Assembly: GCA_963736525.1 (NCBI GenBank) | Contig: CAVTPF010000014.1 | Location: 310,001 to 374,000 of the forward strand | Source: Bog-473 sp963736525 | GTDB lineage: Bacteria; Actinomycetota; Acidimicrobiia; Acidimicrobiales; RAAP-2 | Direction: 5' to 3' | DNA: 64,000 bases | In this document: positions 51,338-59,886 of the stretch, piece after piece | Numbering within the stretch: position 1 is the stretch's first letter | How the letters are laid out: the number at the start of each line of letters is the position of its first letter | The notes under the pieces: generated by a model | The model's input: only the letters and a program-made list of their open reading frames with translations | What the model was told of the DNA's origin: nothing | Database searches by the model: none | Made by a program: the position numbers and the translations under genes

Positions 51338-51857
51338 TCGGACGGCGCGCCCGCGCCGGGCGCAGTCAGCCGCGGGCGTCGCCCGCTCGCGGCTCGTGTT
51401 CGCGGGAGCCGTCGTGGCCGCTGCGGTGGTGCTCTTCGCGTGGTTCCCCGCGAGCTCGTTGCTCAACCAGCGATCCGACCTGGCTGACTCCGAGGCGCAG
51501 CTGGCTGCGCTGCACAAGCAGGACGCCGCGCTTGCCCAGGAGAAGAAGAACCTGAGCGACGCCGGGGAGATCGGGCGAATCGCCCGCGAGCAGTACCAGC
51601 TGGTCAGCCCCGGACAGCAGGCCTACGAGGTGCTCCCGCCGTCGGGCGCCGCCGCGGCCGGCACGCCCTACGCCGGGGATCCGGGGTCCGACGGCCCGGT
51701 TGCCCCGTCGGCGACACCCGAGCTTCCGCCCGGCGGCGTCACCACCACGACGACGCCGTCGGACCCGCCGGGCGCCCACGCCAAGTCGGCCGTCGGCACT
51801 CCGTCGGGGACCGGACTGTTGTCGCGCATGGTGCACGCCCTCGAATTCTGGCGTTGA
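51324..51857 (+). CDS. Septum formation initiator (FtsB/DivIC-like)
   Basis: A 177-residue protein from GTG 51324, overlapping eno by 14 bases. It has a basic N-terminus, one membrane helix (VFAGAVVAAAVVLFAWFPA), a coiled coil (LADSEAQLAALHKQDAALAQEKKNL), and the family tail IGRIAREQYQLVSPGQQAYEVLP. A Pro/Thr-rich C-terminal extension follows. The layout matches DivIC/FtsB, which bridges divisome proteins outside the membrane. Position after eno is classic for this gene. Confidence 0.88.
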   Translation: MARGSRTARPRRAQSAAGVARSRLVFAGAVVAAAVVLFAWFPASSLLNQRSDLADSEAQLAALHKQDAALAQEKKNLSDAGEIGRIAREQYQLVSPGQQAYEVLPPSGAAAAGTPYAGDPGSDGPVAPSATPELPPGGVTTTTTPSDPPGAHAKSAVGTPSGTGLLSRMVHALEFWR

Positions 51858-52336
51858 GCGCGGCCGGACACGCCGGCGCGGCGGGGAGGGGCAACGACGA
51901 GGAGGTGGCCAGGCTCCTGGGCCGGGACCCGGGGGGCCGCTTCACCGTGGTGGTCCGGCGGGACGACGGCAGCCCCGTGGTCATCGCCAACGAACCGTTC
52001 CTCCAGGACGGGACGCCCATGCCGACGCGGTACTGGTTGGTGGACCCCGAGTTGCGCGCCAGCGTGGGCCGACTGGAGGCCGCCGGCGGGGTGCGCGAGG
52101 CGGAGGAGTACGTCGACGCCGAGGCGCTGGCCGACAGTCATCGTCGGTATGCCGCCGAACGCGACGCCCTCATACCCGTCGACTGGACGGGGCCACGGCC
52201 GAGTGGAGGGGTGGGAGGCACCCGCCGGGGTGTGAAGTGTCTCCACGCCCACGTGGCCTGGTGGCTTGCCGGTGGGGACGACCCGGTCGGCGCATGGGTC
52301 GCGCAGCGCCTGGAGCTGACCCGGTCCCCTGAGTGA
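51854..52336 (+). CDS. DUF501 family protein
   Basis: A 160-residue cytoplasmic protein from TTG 51854, overlapping the FtsB-like stop. It includes the DUF501 blocks LGRDPGGRFTVVVRRDDGSPVVI, PTRYWLVDPELRASVGRLEAAGGV and GVKCLHAHVAWWLAGGDDPVG, with conserved Cys-His near the C-terminus. The function is unknown. It always lies between ftsB-like and ppx genes in actinobacteria, as here. Confidence 0.88.
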   Translation: MSAAGHAGAAGRGNDEEVARLLGRDPGGRFTVVVRRDDGSPVVIANEPFLQDGTPMPTRYWLVDPELRASVGRLEAAGGVREAEEYVDAEALADSHRRYAAERDALIPVDWTGPRPSGGVGGTRRGVKCLHAHVAWWLAGGDDPVGAWVAQRLELTRSPE

Positions 52337-52349
52337 GTCGCGCCAGGCG

Positions 52350-53303
52350 GTGTGCTACACCACACCCGTGCAGGAGACCGGAGCCGTGGCGGCAGTCGAT
52401 TGCGGCACCAACTCGACCCGCCTGCTCGTCGTCGGACCGGGTGGTGATGCCAGGAAGCGGGAGATGCGGATCACCCGCCTGGGCGAGGGCGTGGACGCGA
52501 CCCACCGCCTCGCGCCGGAGGCCGTGGAACGGACGCTCGCCGCGCTCAGGGACTACCGGTCGATCATGGACGCCGAGCGTGTCGGCGCGGCCCGCTTGGT
52601 CGCCACGTCGGCAGTGCGCGACGCCGAGAACGGGGACGCGTTCTTGCGGTCGGCGGCCGAGATCGTCGGCGTGGGCGCCGAGTTGTTGTCCGGCACCGAA
52701 GAGGGACGTCTGTCCTACGCCGGAGCGACGGCCGACCTGGCCGCGCCGGCCGGACACGTCGTCGTCCTCGACATCGGTGGCGGCTCCACCGAGATCGTGA
52801 CCCTGGAGCACGGGGAGGTTGTCTCCATTTCCCTGGACATCGGCTGCGTCCGGCTCACCGAGAGATACCTGCGGGGAGACCCGCCCTCGGCGGCAGAGGT
52901 GGACGATGCCGTCACCGCCATCGGCCGTGAGCTCAGCCGTGCCCGGCGCGCCATCCCCGAGCTCGGACATGCACGTCGGCACACCATGCTCGTGGGCCTG
53001 GCGGGAACGGTCTCGACGCTGGCAGCGTTGGAGTTGGGTCTCACGGAGTACGACCGTGACCGCATCCATCATGCCGTGCTGACACGCCAGGCCGTCGGGC
53101 GTTGGTGCAAGGTCCTGCAGTCGGAGCGGGTTGCGCAGAGAGCACAGCGAGCCGCCATCACCGATGGTCGCCAGGACGTGATCTTCGGAGGTGCGCTGGT
53201 GCTCAACGAGGTGATGCGCACGTTCGGGCTGCAGGAGTGCCTCGTCTCCGAGGCCGACATTCTCGACGGCTTGGTCCTCCACCTGCAGTCCGAGCCCACG
53301 TGA
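52350..53303 (+). CDS. Ppx/GppA exopolyphosphatase family
   Basis: A 317-residue protein from GTG 52350 (GTG 52368 is also possible). The ASKHA fold is shown by AAVDCGTNSTRLLVVGP, ATSAVRDAENGDAF, SGTEEGRLSY, and the phosphate-2 loop VLDIGGGSTEIV. At this length it is the short actinobacterial form, lacking the HD-like C-terminus of E. coli Ppx. It may degrade polyphosphate or pppGpp. It is the last gene of the eno-ftsB-DUF501-ppx run. Confidence 0.9.
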   Translation: MCYTTPVQETGAVAAVDCGTNSTRLLVVGPGGDARKREMRITRLGEGVDATHRLAPEAVERTLAALRDYRSIMDAERVGAARLVATSAVRDAENGDAFLRSAAEIVGVGAELLSGTEEGRLSYAGATADLAAPAGHVVVLDIGGGSTEIVTLEHGEVVSISLDIGCVRLTERYLRGDPPSAAEVDDAVTAIGRELSRARRAIPELGHARRHTMLVGLAGTVSTLAALELGLTEYDRDRIHHAVLTRQAVGRWCKVLQSERVAQRAQRAAITDGRQDVIFGGALVLNEVMRTFGLQECLVSEADILDGLVLHLQSEPT

Positions 53304-53349
53304 CGGGCGACGCTCGGAGATACCCGGGCCGGACCCTTCTTGGTGGAGC

Positions 53350-55185
53350 GTGGCGGACCCGATCGCGAGTGCCATGACGCTTGGACAGGCGACGGTCGAA
53401 GACAGCCCGCCGACAACGGTCACGCGTCAGGCAGGCGTGGCGACGTCATTCCGGCGGTCAGACGTGCTGGCGACGGCGTCGATCGTCGTCGCCTACCTGG
53501 TGTTGGCGATGCTCGCCAACTGGAATGCCTGGACGACCGGCGCCACGAGGGCGTTGCAGGGGAGCCAAGACCCCAAGCTGGACGCGTGGTACATGGCGTG
53601 GACGCCCTTCGCCGTGACGCACGGCGTCAACCCCCTGTTCAGCCATTGGGTGAACGTGCCGTACGGGGCGAATTACGCCGCCAACGTCGCGATACCCCTG
53701 CTGGCACTCGTCGCCAGCCCGGTGACGGCGATCTGGGGCCCGGTGGCGGGGACCAACTTCATCATCTCCCTCGCCTTCTTCGCATCCTCCATCGCGGGCT
53801 ATTGCCTTGTCCGTCACTGGACGACGTGGCGTCCGGCTGCGTTCGTGGGCGGTCTGCTCTTCGGGTTCTCCCCGTACATGGTCGCCGAGGGGACCGCTCA
53901 CCTTCACCCCATGTTCGTTGCCCTGGTGCCCTTCATGTTCATTGTGCTCGACGAAATCCTGGTCCGTCAGCGCTACTCGACTCGGCTCCTGGGCATCCTC
54001 CTGGGTCTTCTCATCGTCGCGCAGTACTTCATTTCGAGTGAAGTGCTCGCGTCGTCAGCGGTGCTCGCCCTCGCCGGGGTGATGTTGGTCGCGTTGTTCA
54101 ACGTGGGCAGGGTTCGCCCGCACGTGATCAACGCGCTGCCGGCGCTGGGCATCGCGATGGGCATCGCGGTCGTCGTACTCGCCTTTCCCGTGTGGTTCAC
54201 CGTGCGGGGCCCCGAGCACTACACGCTGGTCATCCCGTCGGGGCACTATCAGTCGGACCTGTTGAGCGCCGTCCTGCCCACGTCGAACCAGCTCATCGCT
54301 CCGACGGGCGCCACGGTGATCTCTGACCAGTTCGCCGGCAACCTGTCGGAGAACGGTGCGTATCTGGGAATCCCGTTGGTGCTGGTCATGCTGGTCTCGG
54401 TTGCCGTCTTCCGCCGATCCAAGGTGGTCGTCATCGCGTTCCTGCTTGCGCTCGTCGCGTACGTCTTCTCGCTCGGGTCACCGCTCTTGGTCGGCAACGA
54501 CGACACGGGCTTGCACCTGCCGGGCGGGATCTTCCACCACCTCCGCCTCCTCGAAGGCGCCGTGATGGCCAGGTTCGCGGTGTACGTCTTTCTCTTTGCC
54601 GCCCTGGTTCTCGGAGTGTCGATGGAGCGGGTGCGGCGCTGGACCGGCTGGTCGAACCGCTGGATGGGGCCGGTCGCCGCAGTAGGGCTCTCTGCCGCGG
54701 CCCTGGCTCCGCTCCTGCCTGCGTTGCCCTACGCAGAGGTCGCGGTGGACACGCCCTCGTTCTTCACGACGTCAGCAGTGGACTCGGTGCCCGAGGGTTC
54801 CGTTGCCGTCGTGTATCCCGTGACGACACCGGTGAACGCCGACTCGACACTCTGGCAGGCCATGGCGGCGATGCGGTTCAAGATGCCGGGCGCCTACGCG
54901 CTTGTCCCGACCCCTGGCACCGGCCTGAGCGAATGGGGGTCGCAGACGCTGACGGGGAACACGCTCAATGCAGTGGAGTCAGGCGCACCGGTGCCGGAGA
55001 CAGCGGCCATTCGCAGCGAGCTCCTGGCGCAGTGGCGGGTATGGAAAGTCGAGACGATCATCGTGGGACCCGCTCCGTATGAGACAGCGGCCCGTCAACT
55101 TGTGTCGTGGCTCGTCGGGAGACGACCCGTTCAGCTGCATGGCGTGTACGTCTGGTACGGGGTCGAGCGGAGCACCGGCACGTGA
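53350..55185 (+). CDS. Polytopic membrane protein, GT-C-like
   Basis: A 611-residue protein from GTG 53350 with about 11-12 hydrophobic helices and a C-terminal soluble domain of about 130 residues. The segment PKLDAWYMAWTPFAVTHGVNPLF contains an acidic D and a long first loop like that of GT-C glycosyltransferases that use lipid-linked sugars. NVPYGANYAANVAIPLLAL follows. No exact family is recognised. Its place just before the minus-strand glycosyltransferase cluster suggests a role in surface glycan building or glycosyl transfer outside the membrane. Confidence 0.75.
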   Translation: MADPIASAMTLGQATVEDSPPTTVTRQAGVATSFRRSDVLATASIVVAYLVLAMLANWNAWTTGATRALQGSQDPKLDAWYMAWTPFAVTHGVNPLFSHWVNVPYGANYAANVAIPLLALVASPVTAIWGPVAGTNFIISLAFFASSIAGYCLVRHWTTWRPAAFVGGLLFGFSPYMVAEGTAHLHPMFVALVPFMFIVLDEILVRQRYSTRLLGILLGLLIVAQYFISSEVLASSAVLALAGVMLVALFNVGRVRPHVINALPALGIAMGIAVVVLAFPVWFTVRGPEHYTLVIPSGHYQSDLLSAVLPTSNQLIAPTGATVISDQFAGNLSENGAYLGIPLVLVMLVSVAVFRRSKVVVIAFLLALVAYVFSLGSPLLVGNDDTGLHLPGGIFHHLRLLEGAVMARFAVYVFLFAALVLGVSMERVRRWTGWSNRWMGPVAAVGLSAAALAPLLPALPYAEVAVDTPSFFTTSAVDSVPEGSVAVVYPVTTPVNADSTLWQAMAAMRFKMPGAYALVPTPGTGLSEWGSQTLTGNTLNAVESGAPVPETAAIRSELLAQWRVWKVETIIVGPAPYETAARQLVSWLVGRRPVQLHGVYVWYGVERSTGT

Positions 55186-55206
55186 GACTCCGAGACCCCC
55201 GATCGC

Positions 55207-57189
55207 CTACAGAATCCCCAGATCACGGAGGGCTTCGTCGACCCCAGTGGCGTAGGCCTCGGCCGAATAGGCACGACAGCTCCTCCGGATGTGTTCGCTC
55301 AGCTGCGCCGACCCACGAGGATCGCCGAAGAGTCCTGACACGATGGCGACACACTCGTCGAGCGTCGAGAAGGTCGTGTCACAGCCGAGCGTATGCACGA
55401 CCTCGCGTGGTCCTCCCTGCCCGTACACGACGGGAATGCACCCGAAGCTCGCTGCCTCAATGGGCGTGATCCCGAAGTGCTCGAGCCTCTCCGGAAACTC
55501 ATCGGCGTCCACGCCGAAACCGGCCGCATGAATCAGCACCGCAGAACGTCCATACAACGAGGCAAGGTCGTCTCGCGAGATGTTCGGATGGAAGGTGCAA
55601 TTGAGCCCGCCAGCCATCTCCCGGAGCTCCTGAAACCTTCTCCTGCCGTCGGGACTGGGGTGGATGGAGCCGGCCAGCGCGAGCTCGAGACCCTTCGTGC
55701 CTCCTGCGGCGATCCTTCGGAAGGCGTCGATGACCACATCCTGGCGCTTGTTGTGGGCGCCGACGAAGAACCTCCCGACGGTCAAGACGGTGGTGCGGTC
55801 GACCCACGGGATGCCGGGGGTGGCGCCCGCCCAGGTCGCGGGCGGTGGGATGACGCGAACCGGCGGGGCCGGCACGCCGTAGTGCCGTACGAGTCCGTTC
55901 ACGTTGCGACGGACGAAGTCGGAGTACACCCAAATTTCGTCGTAATCCCCGAGCAGCTTGCCCCATTCGGCGACCTGCTCGTCGGGAATGTAGAAGGGGA
56001 ACTGCAGCTGGTACACGCATCGCTGGCCGAAGGCGGGCACGGGGGGGACGATCGTGTTCCCCAGCACGACGGCGAAACGGCAGTCATCAGCGTCCAGGAG
56101 CTCCCGGGGAACAGCGCGCCCGATCACGCGAGAGAAGCCGAACGTCGCCGCAACCTGTCCCATGCGCAACGCGCTGTACCGGTGCGGCGTGCTGAACACG
56201 ACGTTGTCGACACCGAACAGCGAGGACAGGTGTGAGGCCAGTTCGAACAGAACCCGCTCGCCCCCTCCGGGGACCAGGTGGTAGGGGGAGTAGAGGACGA
56301 ACTGCGGCTCCCGATCCCTATGCCGCTCGACGACTCGGTCGGGAGCCGAGCTGCTCGGCGCGTGCAGTGTGGGAGGCAAGGGAGGAGTGACGTCCTTCAG
56401 GTGGCCGGTTTGGCGCGCTTCCAGCCAGCCCCCCCACTTGGAAACGAATCGAGCCCGATTGATTTCCGAGATGTCGTGCAATTGCAGCCTGGGGTCGGAC
56501 GTCGTCTTGCTCTCGATGTGGACGACCCGCGCCGCCGGATTGACGATCACCTTTCCGCACTGAGTCCACAGTTTCAGGCACAGATCGACATCCTCGTAGT
56601 AGGCGGGCTCCCATTCGAACCCGAACCCTCCCACCGTGAGGAAATCCGCCCGCCGCATCATGAGGCAAGCCGCCGAGCAGAAGTCGACGGTACAGGGCAC
56701 GTCGTAGTGGTCGGGGCCCCATACCGCGCCCTTTCCGACCTGCACGACGTCACCTGTCGGCAGGGCCATGCCTCCAACCTCTTGCACTCGTCCATCGGGA
56801 TAGAGCAGCATCGGACCCACCGCCGCGACCGTCGGGTCGTTTCGCATGCTGTCGGCGAGGGCTTCGATCCATCCCGGCTGCACAAACGCGTCGTTGTTGA
56901 GGAAGACGATGTAGTCGCCGTGCGCGAAGTCAACGCCGATGTTGTTTCCTTCACCGAAGAATCGGTTCTCTCCGACTTCGACCAGCGTGAAATCGTTGTG
57001 ACGTTGCCGGTCGTGCAGCAGGGAGAGCTCTTCGCGCTCCGAGCCGTTATCGACGACGATGATCTCTCGGACCAACGCGCTGCGGGCATGAGCCAAGGCG
57101 TCGAGACATTCGAGCGTGGTCTGCGCCCGGTTGTAATTGAGGACGATGACCGAGACGTTGTCGTGAAAGGGATCGGGCGAAGCGACCAA
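55207..57189 (-). CDS. Bifunctional glycosyltransferase (GT2 + GT4)
   Basis: A 660-residue fusion from TTG 57189. Residues about 10-240 are a GT2 enzyme of the rhamnosyltransferase type: VSVIVLNYNRAQTTLECLDAL, VDNGSEREE, FLNNDAFVQPGWIEAL, and YYEDVDLCLKLW. Residues about 290-650 are a GT4/GT-B enzyme: LVPGGGERVLFELASHL, LTVGRFFVGAHNKRQDVVIDAF, and FGITPIEAASFGCIPVVYGQGGPREV. Two sugar additions are probably made by one chain. It is the last gene of the minus-strand glycan set. Confidence 0.9.
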   Translation of the reverse strand: MVASPDPFHDNVSVIVLNYNRAQTTLECLDALAHARSALVREIIVVDNGSEREELSLLHDRQRHNDFTLVEVGENRFFGEGNNIGVDFAHGDYIVFLNNDAFVQPGWIEALADSMRNDPTVAAVGPMLLYPDGRVQEVGGMALPTGDVVQVGKGAVWGPDHYDVPCTVDFCSAACLMMRRADFLTVGGFGFEWEPAYYEDVDLCLKLWTQCGKVIVNPAARVVHIESKTTSDPRLQLHDISEINRARFVSKWGGWLEARQTGHLKDVTPPLPPTLHAPSSSAPDRVVERHRDREPQFVLYSPYHLVPGGGERVLFELASHLSSLFGVDNVVFSTPHRYSALRMGQVAATFGFSRVIGRAVPRELLDADDCRFAVVLGNTIVPPVPAFGQRCVYQLQFPFYIPDEQVAEWGKLLGDYDEIWVYSDFVRRNVNGLVRHYGVPAPPVRVIPPPATWAGATPGIPWVDRTTVLTVGRFFVGAHNKRQDVVIDAFRRIAAGGTKGLELALAGSIHPSPDGRRRFQELREMAGGLNCTFHPNISRDDLASLYGRSAVLIHAAGFGVDADEFPERLEHFGITPIEAASFGCIPVVYGQGGPREVVHTLGCDTTFSTLDECVAIVSGLFGDPRGSAQLSEHIRRSCRAYSAEAYATGVDEALRDLGIL

Positions 57190-57204
57190 GATGCGACGTC
57201 CGGA

Positions 57205-58467
57205 CTAGGTCTCGCGTGGTTCGGCTCGGCGCCCCATGATCTTCGACACGAGACGTAAGGGCGCGGTGAGCCGCCAAGAGCTCGATGTGTAGATGTCGTC
57301 AATGACGCTTTGCGCCGTGGCGGCCCGACCGGCGTACGCCAGCACGCGTTGCTCCTGCTCCTGGAGCAGGCGGTCCTTGTCCTCCAACTGGGCGGTGTAC
57401 CGCGCCGCGGACGTTGAGATCTTTGCGGACAGGACGTCGAGGCGGTCGAGGAACTCTTTCACGACATGCTCCCGCTCCGCACGGGCAGCCTCCACCTGCG
57501 CCGCCAGCTCGGCCCGCGCGTCGGCCACATCGACGGTCAGGCGAGTCGTGAGATCCTCGTAGGCCCGCAAGGCGGATCGCAGGGCTTCCAGTTCGGCATG
57601 TTGCCGCTCCATCAGACCCGCGACGATCGCCAGCACCCGTGCCGGCACGTTCCGCAGACGTTCGACCATGGGCACGGCTCCCTCGACCGGCACCTGCGCC
57701 ACCAGTGCCTCCGTCGTCAGCCCGAGGGGGAGGGAGAGAGACGGGTAGCGGTCGGACACCAGCTGCTTCGCCTTGGCGAAGTTGGCGGAGAGGTCGGCCG
57801 CCGTCGAGGTGACCACGACCGTGGCCCCGGGGGCCAGGACGTCGAACCAACCGGGAAGGTCGGGGAACGCCATGTCGTCGAGATCGAACAGCGACAGGTG
57901 GAGGAGGTCGACCTTCGGGCCCGCGGCCAGCGCCGCCAGCGATTCCACTTCCTCGCCGGGCGTCACGGCCAGTCCGGACCTGTGTGCACACTCGGTCACG
58001 ACGTTCCCGAATGCGTCCTTCTGGGAGCCGACGGCGGCCGAAGACACCGGGAGCCGGACGGCGAGGCACCTGCAGTCGGCACCGCTGCGCTGAACGGCGT
58101 GGCAGGTCGAGAGAAGCGACTCGCGGTCCCCCGGGCCGAGCTCGACCGTGACCGAGGGGCGCGCGGTTGTGATCAACCAGGACACGAAGGGCGAGAAGCG
58201 GCGCGGTGCGAGGTCGAGCTGCCCTGAGGGCTCGAGGTGCAGGAACTCCTCGAAGATCGAGACTTCCAGAAGGGAGTCTGGCGCGGGTGCGGGCGCGGGC
58301 GCGACTGCCGTCTCGCCGAGTGATGACTCTGGTCCGCCGGTCACGGGACTGAAGGGTTCATGGAGATCACGGGAAGAAGGAATTCGCTCTGACCTGCTCG
58401 TTCGGCTCTCGGCACCGGCTGCGGTCTGCGGGAGCGAGCCGGCGGCACCGCTCAGTTCCGGCGTCAT
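57205..58467 (-). CDS. Methyltransferase-like protein with coiled coil
   Basis: A 420-residue protein. After an Ala/Pro-rich N-terminal stretch, residues about 70-260 resemble a class I methyltransferase or CmcI-like domain (VTVELGPGDRESLLSTCHAV; KVDLLHLSLFDLDDMAF; LAPGATVVVTST), with a degenerate SAM loop (ELGPGDRES in place of E-G-x-G-x-G). A long coiled coil follows (about 275-370, RQHAELEALRSALRAYEDL). It ends with SSSWRLTAPLRLVSK, a tail seen in many glycosyltransferases. It may organise the glycan enzymes. The stop is 15 bases before the GT2-GT4 gene. Confidence 0.75.
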   Translation of the reverse strand: MTPELSGAAGSLPQTAAGAESRTSRSERIPSSRDLHEPFSPVTGGPESSLGETAVAPAPAPAPDSLLEVSIFEEFLHLEPSGQLDLAPRRFSPFVSWLITTARPSVTVELGPGDRESLLSTCHAVQRSGADCRCLAVRLPVSSAAVGSQKDAFGNVVTECAHRSGLAVTPGEEVESLAALAAGPKVDLLHLSLFDLDDMAFPDLPGWFDVLAPGATVVVTSTAADLSANFAKAKQLVSDRYPSLSLPLGLTTEALVAQVPVEGAVPMVERLRNVPARVLAIVAGLMERQHAELEALRSALRAYEDLTTRLTVDVADARAELAAQVEAARAEREHVVKEFLDRLDVLSAKISTSAARYTAQLEDKDRLLQEQEQRVLAYAGRAATAQSVIDDIYTSSSWRLTAPLRLVSKIMGRRAEPRET

Positions 58468-58534
58468 CTTAGCTTGTGACCCATTGTCAACCCGGTCTCG
58501 GACGGGTCCAGAGACGTCGAACGAGCTGCGCCGG

Positions 58535-59473
58535 TCACACCTCGGCCAGGAGCGCCTTCAGTCGCGTGACGAGTGCCCCGGCATCGCCGTAGCCCGCATC
58601 GGCGTAGCGCCGGCCCCTGCGCGAGGCCTCCGACCGGGCGGTGTCGCTGCCGAAGGTGGCGACGGCCTCGAGCAGCTCGAGTTCGTCGGCGAATGTCGCC
58701 CCGCCGCCTGCCAGTGCGTGGGCCGCGCCGGCCTCGGAGCTCTCGGGCACGATGATCGGCGTGCCGAAGCGAAGCGCCTCGATGCACTCGCGGGCGATGT
58801 GGGGTCCCGGGGCAAGGTCGATGCACGCGTTGGCGTGCGCAACGAGGCGCCACAGGTCCATGCGGGTGTCCACCGAGACGCTCCCCCGGAGCGCCCGCCC
58901 CCTCCAGGCCGACGCGATGCCGTCTTCGACGACGACGACATCGGCGTCGCTGAAGGCAGCGCTGACCCATGCGGCCGCCGGGGGTGGGGCATTGCCGCAC
59001 CGGGTCCGGTCGGACAGCACGAGCTGATAGCCGGTGAAGCCGAAGCCGTGGTGCCGGTGCAGCTGCGCCAGCGGATTCACCGGGACGTGCACCTGCACCG
59101 ACAGCGGCGTGTCTGCGGTCAGCAGGTGCAACCTCTGCCAGGTCGGATCGAGATCGTCCGCAGAGGCCGAGAGATACAGCACGGCCCGCGGCCGAGCGTG
59201 GGCAAGAAATGTCGCTACCTCCGGCGTGAGCTCGTCGACGAAGACAGTGTCGTCAGGGGACAGACCGGCGAGCCAGTGCAGGTCACCGCGATCGCCCATG
59301 CCCTCGAGGTCGAATGCCCCATCCGGCTCGCTGCGCGCGAGTGTCCCGGGAACGAGGACGGACACCGGCAGGCACCGTGTTGCCGCTCCGGCGATGGAGC
59401 GGATCACGAAGGCAAGCTCCGATTGGCTGTCGCGCCAATGGCAGCTGACGACAACCGCTCCCGGCTGACTCAT
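58535..59473 (-). CDS. Glycosyltransferase-like protein
   Basis: A 312-residue protein. The C-terminal part has a GT-B-like nucleotide-sugar site: PHIARECIEALRFGTPIIVPESSEAGAAHALAGGGATF, close to the E-x7-E donor motif of GT4. The N-terminal half (GAVVVSCHWRDSQSELAFVIRS) is only weakly like a GT-B acceptor domain. ATG 59473 overlaps the stop of the small gene upstream (ATGA). The sugar and acceptor are unknown. Confidence 0.72.
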   Translation of the reverse strand: MSQPGAVVVSCHWRDSQSELAFVIRSIAGAATRCLPVSVLVPGTLARSEPDGAFDLEGMGDRGDLHWLAGLSPDDTVFVDELTPEVATFLAHARPRAVLYLSASADDLDPTWQRLHLLTADTPLSVQVHVPVNPLAQLHRHHGFGFTGYQLVLSDRTRCGNAPPPAAAWVSAAFSDADVVVVEDGIASAWRGRALRGSVSVDTRMDLWRLVAHANACIDLAPGPHIARECIEALRFGTPIIVPESSEAGAAHALAGGGATFADELELLEAVATFGSDTARSEASRRGRRYADAGYGDAGALVTRLKALLAEV

Positions 59474-59886
59474 TCCGTCGGTCGTTGCAGCGACGTCACC
59501 ATGCGCTGCAGATGATGGACCTCCGCTCGCAGTTGTGCGATCTCCTCGCTGAAGGTGCCGGTCACGTCGGCCGTCACTGCCTCCTGCACCGCCAGTCGGT
59601 CAACGAGAAGATCGGTGTGGTCGGCGACGGCCGCCGTCGCGTCCGCCAGAGCGAACAGAAGCCGACGATCCGACCGGCCGGAGACCCGACCGGCCCACAT
59701 GCGCAGTCTGCCGCCGAGCGAACTGCTCGCACCTAGGCGCCGGTTCGACCACTGGCGGCGGAAGAGTTGCACGACGCCGACCTCGGCGACGTGTCCGAGC
59801 GGTGGCGGAACGTCGGCCGGCTGTCGCAACATGCGGGGCGGCCGTGCGGCAACGTCGGCTATTGCTTCGTGAGGGTCGCGTACCAT
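59470..59886 (-). CDS. Small hypothetical protein in glycan operon
   Basis: A 138-residue protein from ATG 59886, overlapping the end of the upstream GT2 gene by 28 bases. It ends with a helical, probably coiled-coil segment (TGTFSEEIAQLRAEVHHLQRMVTSLQ). The middle has two basic segments (RRLGASSSLGGRLRMW). No family is recognised. Coupling on both sides supports it as a real gene. It may bind a neighbouring glycosyltransferase. Confidence 0.6.
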   Translation of the reverse strand: MVRDPHEAIADVAARPPRMLRQPADVPPPLGHVAEVGVVQLFRRQWSNRRLGASSSLGGRLRMWAGRVSGRSDRRLLFALADATAAVADHTDLLVDRLAVQEAVTADVTGTFSEEIAQLRAEVHHLQRMVTSLQRPTE

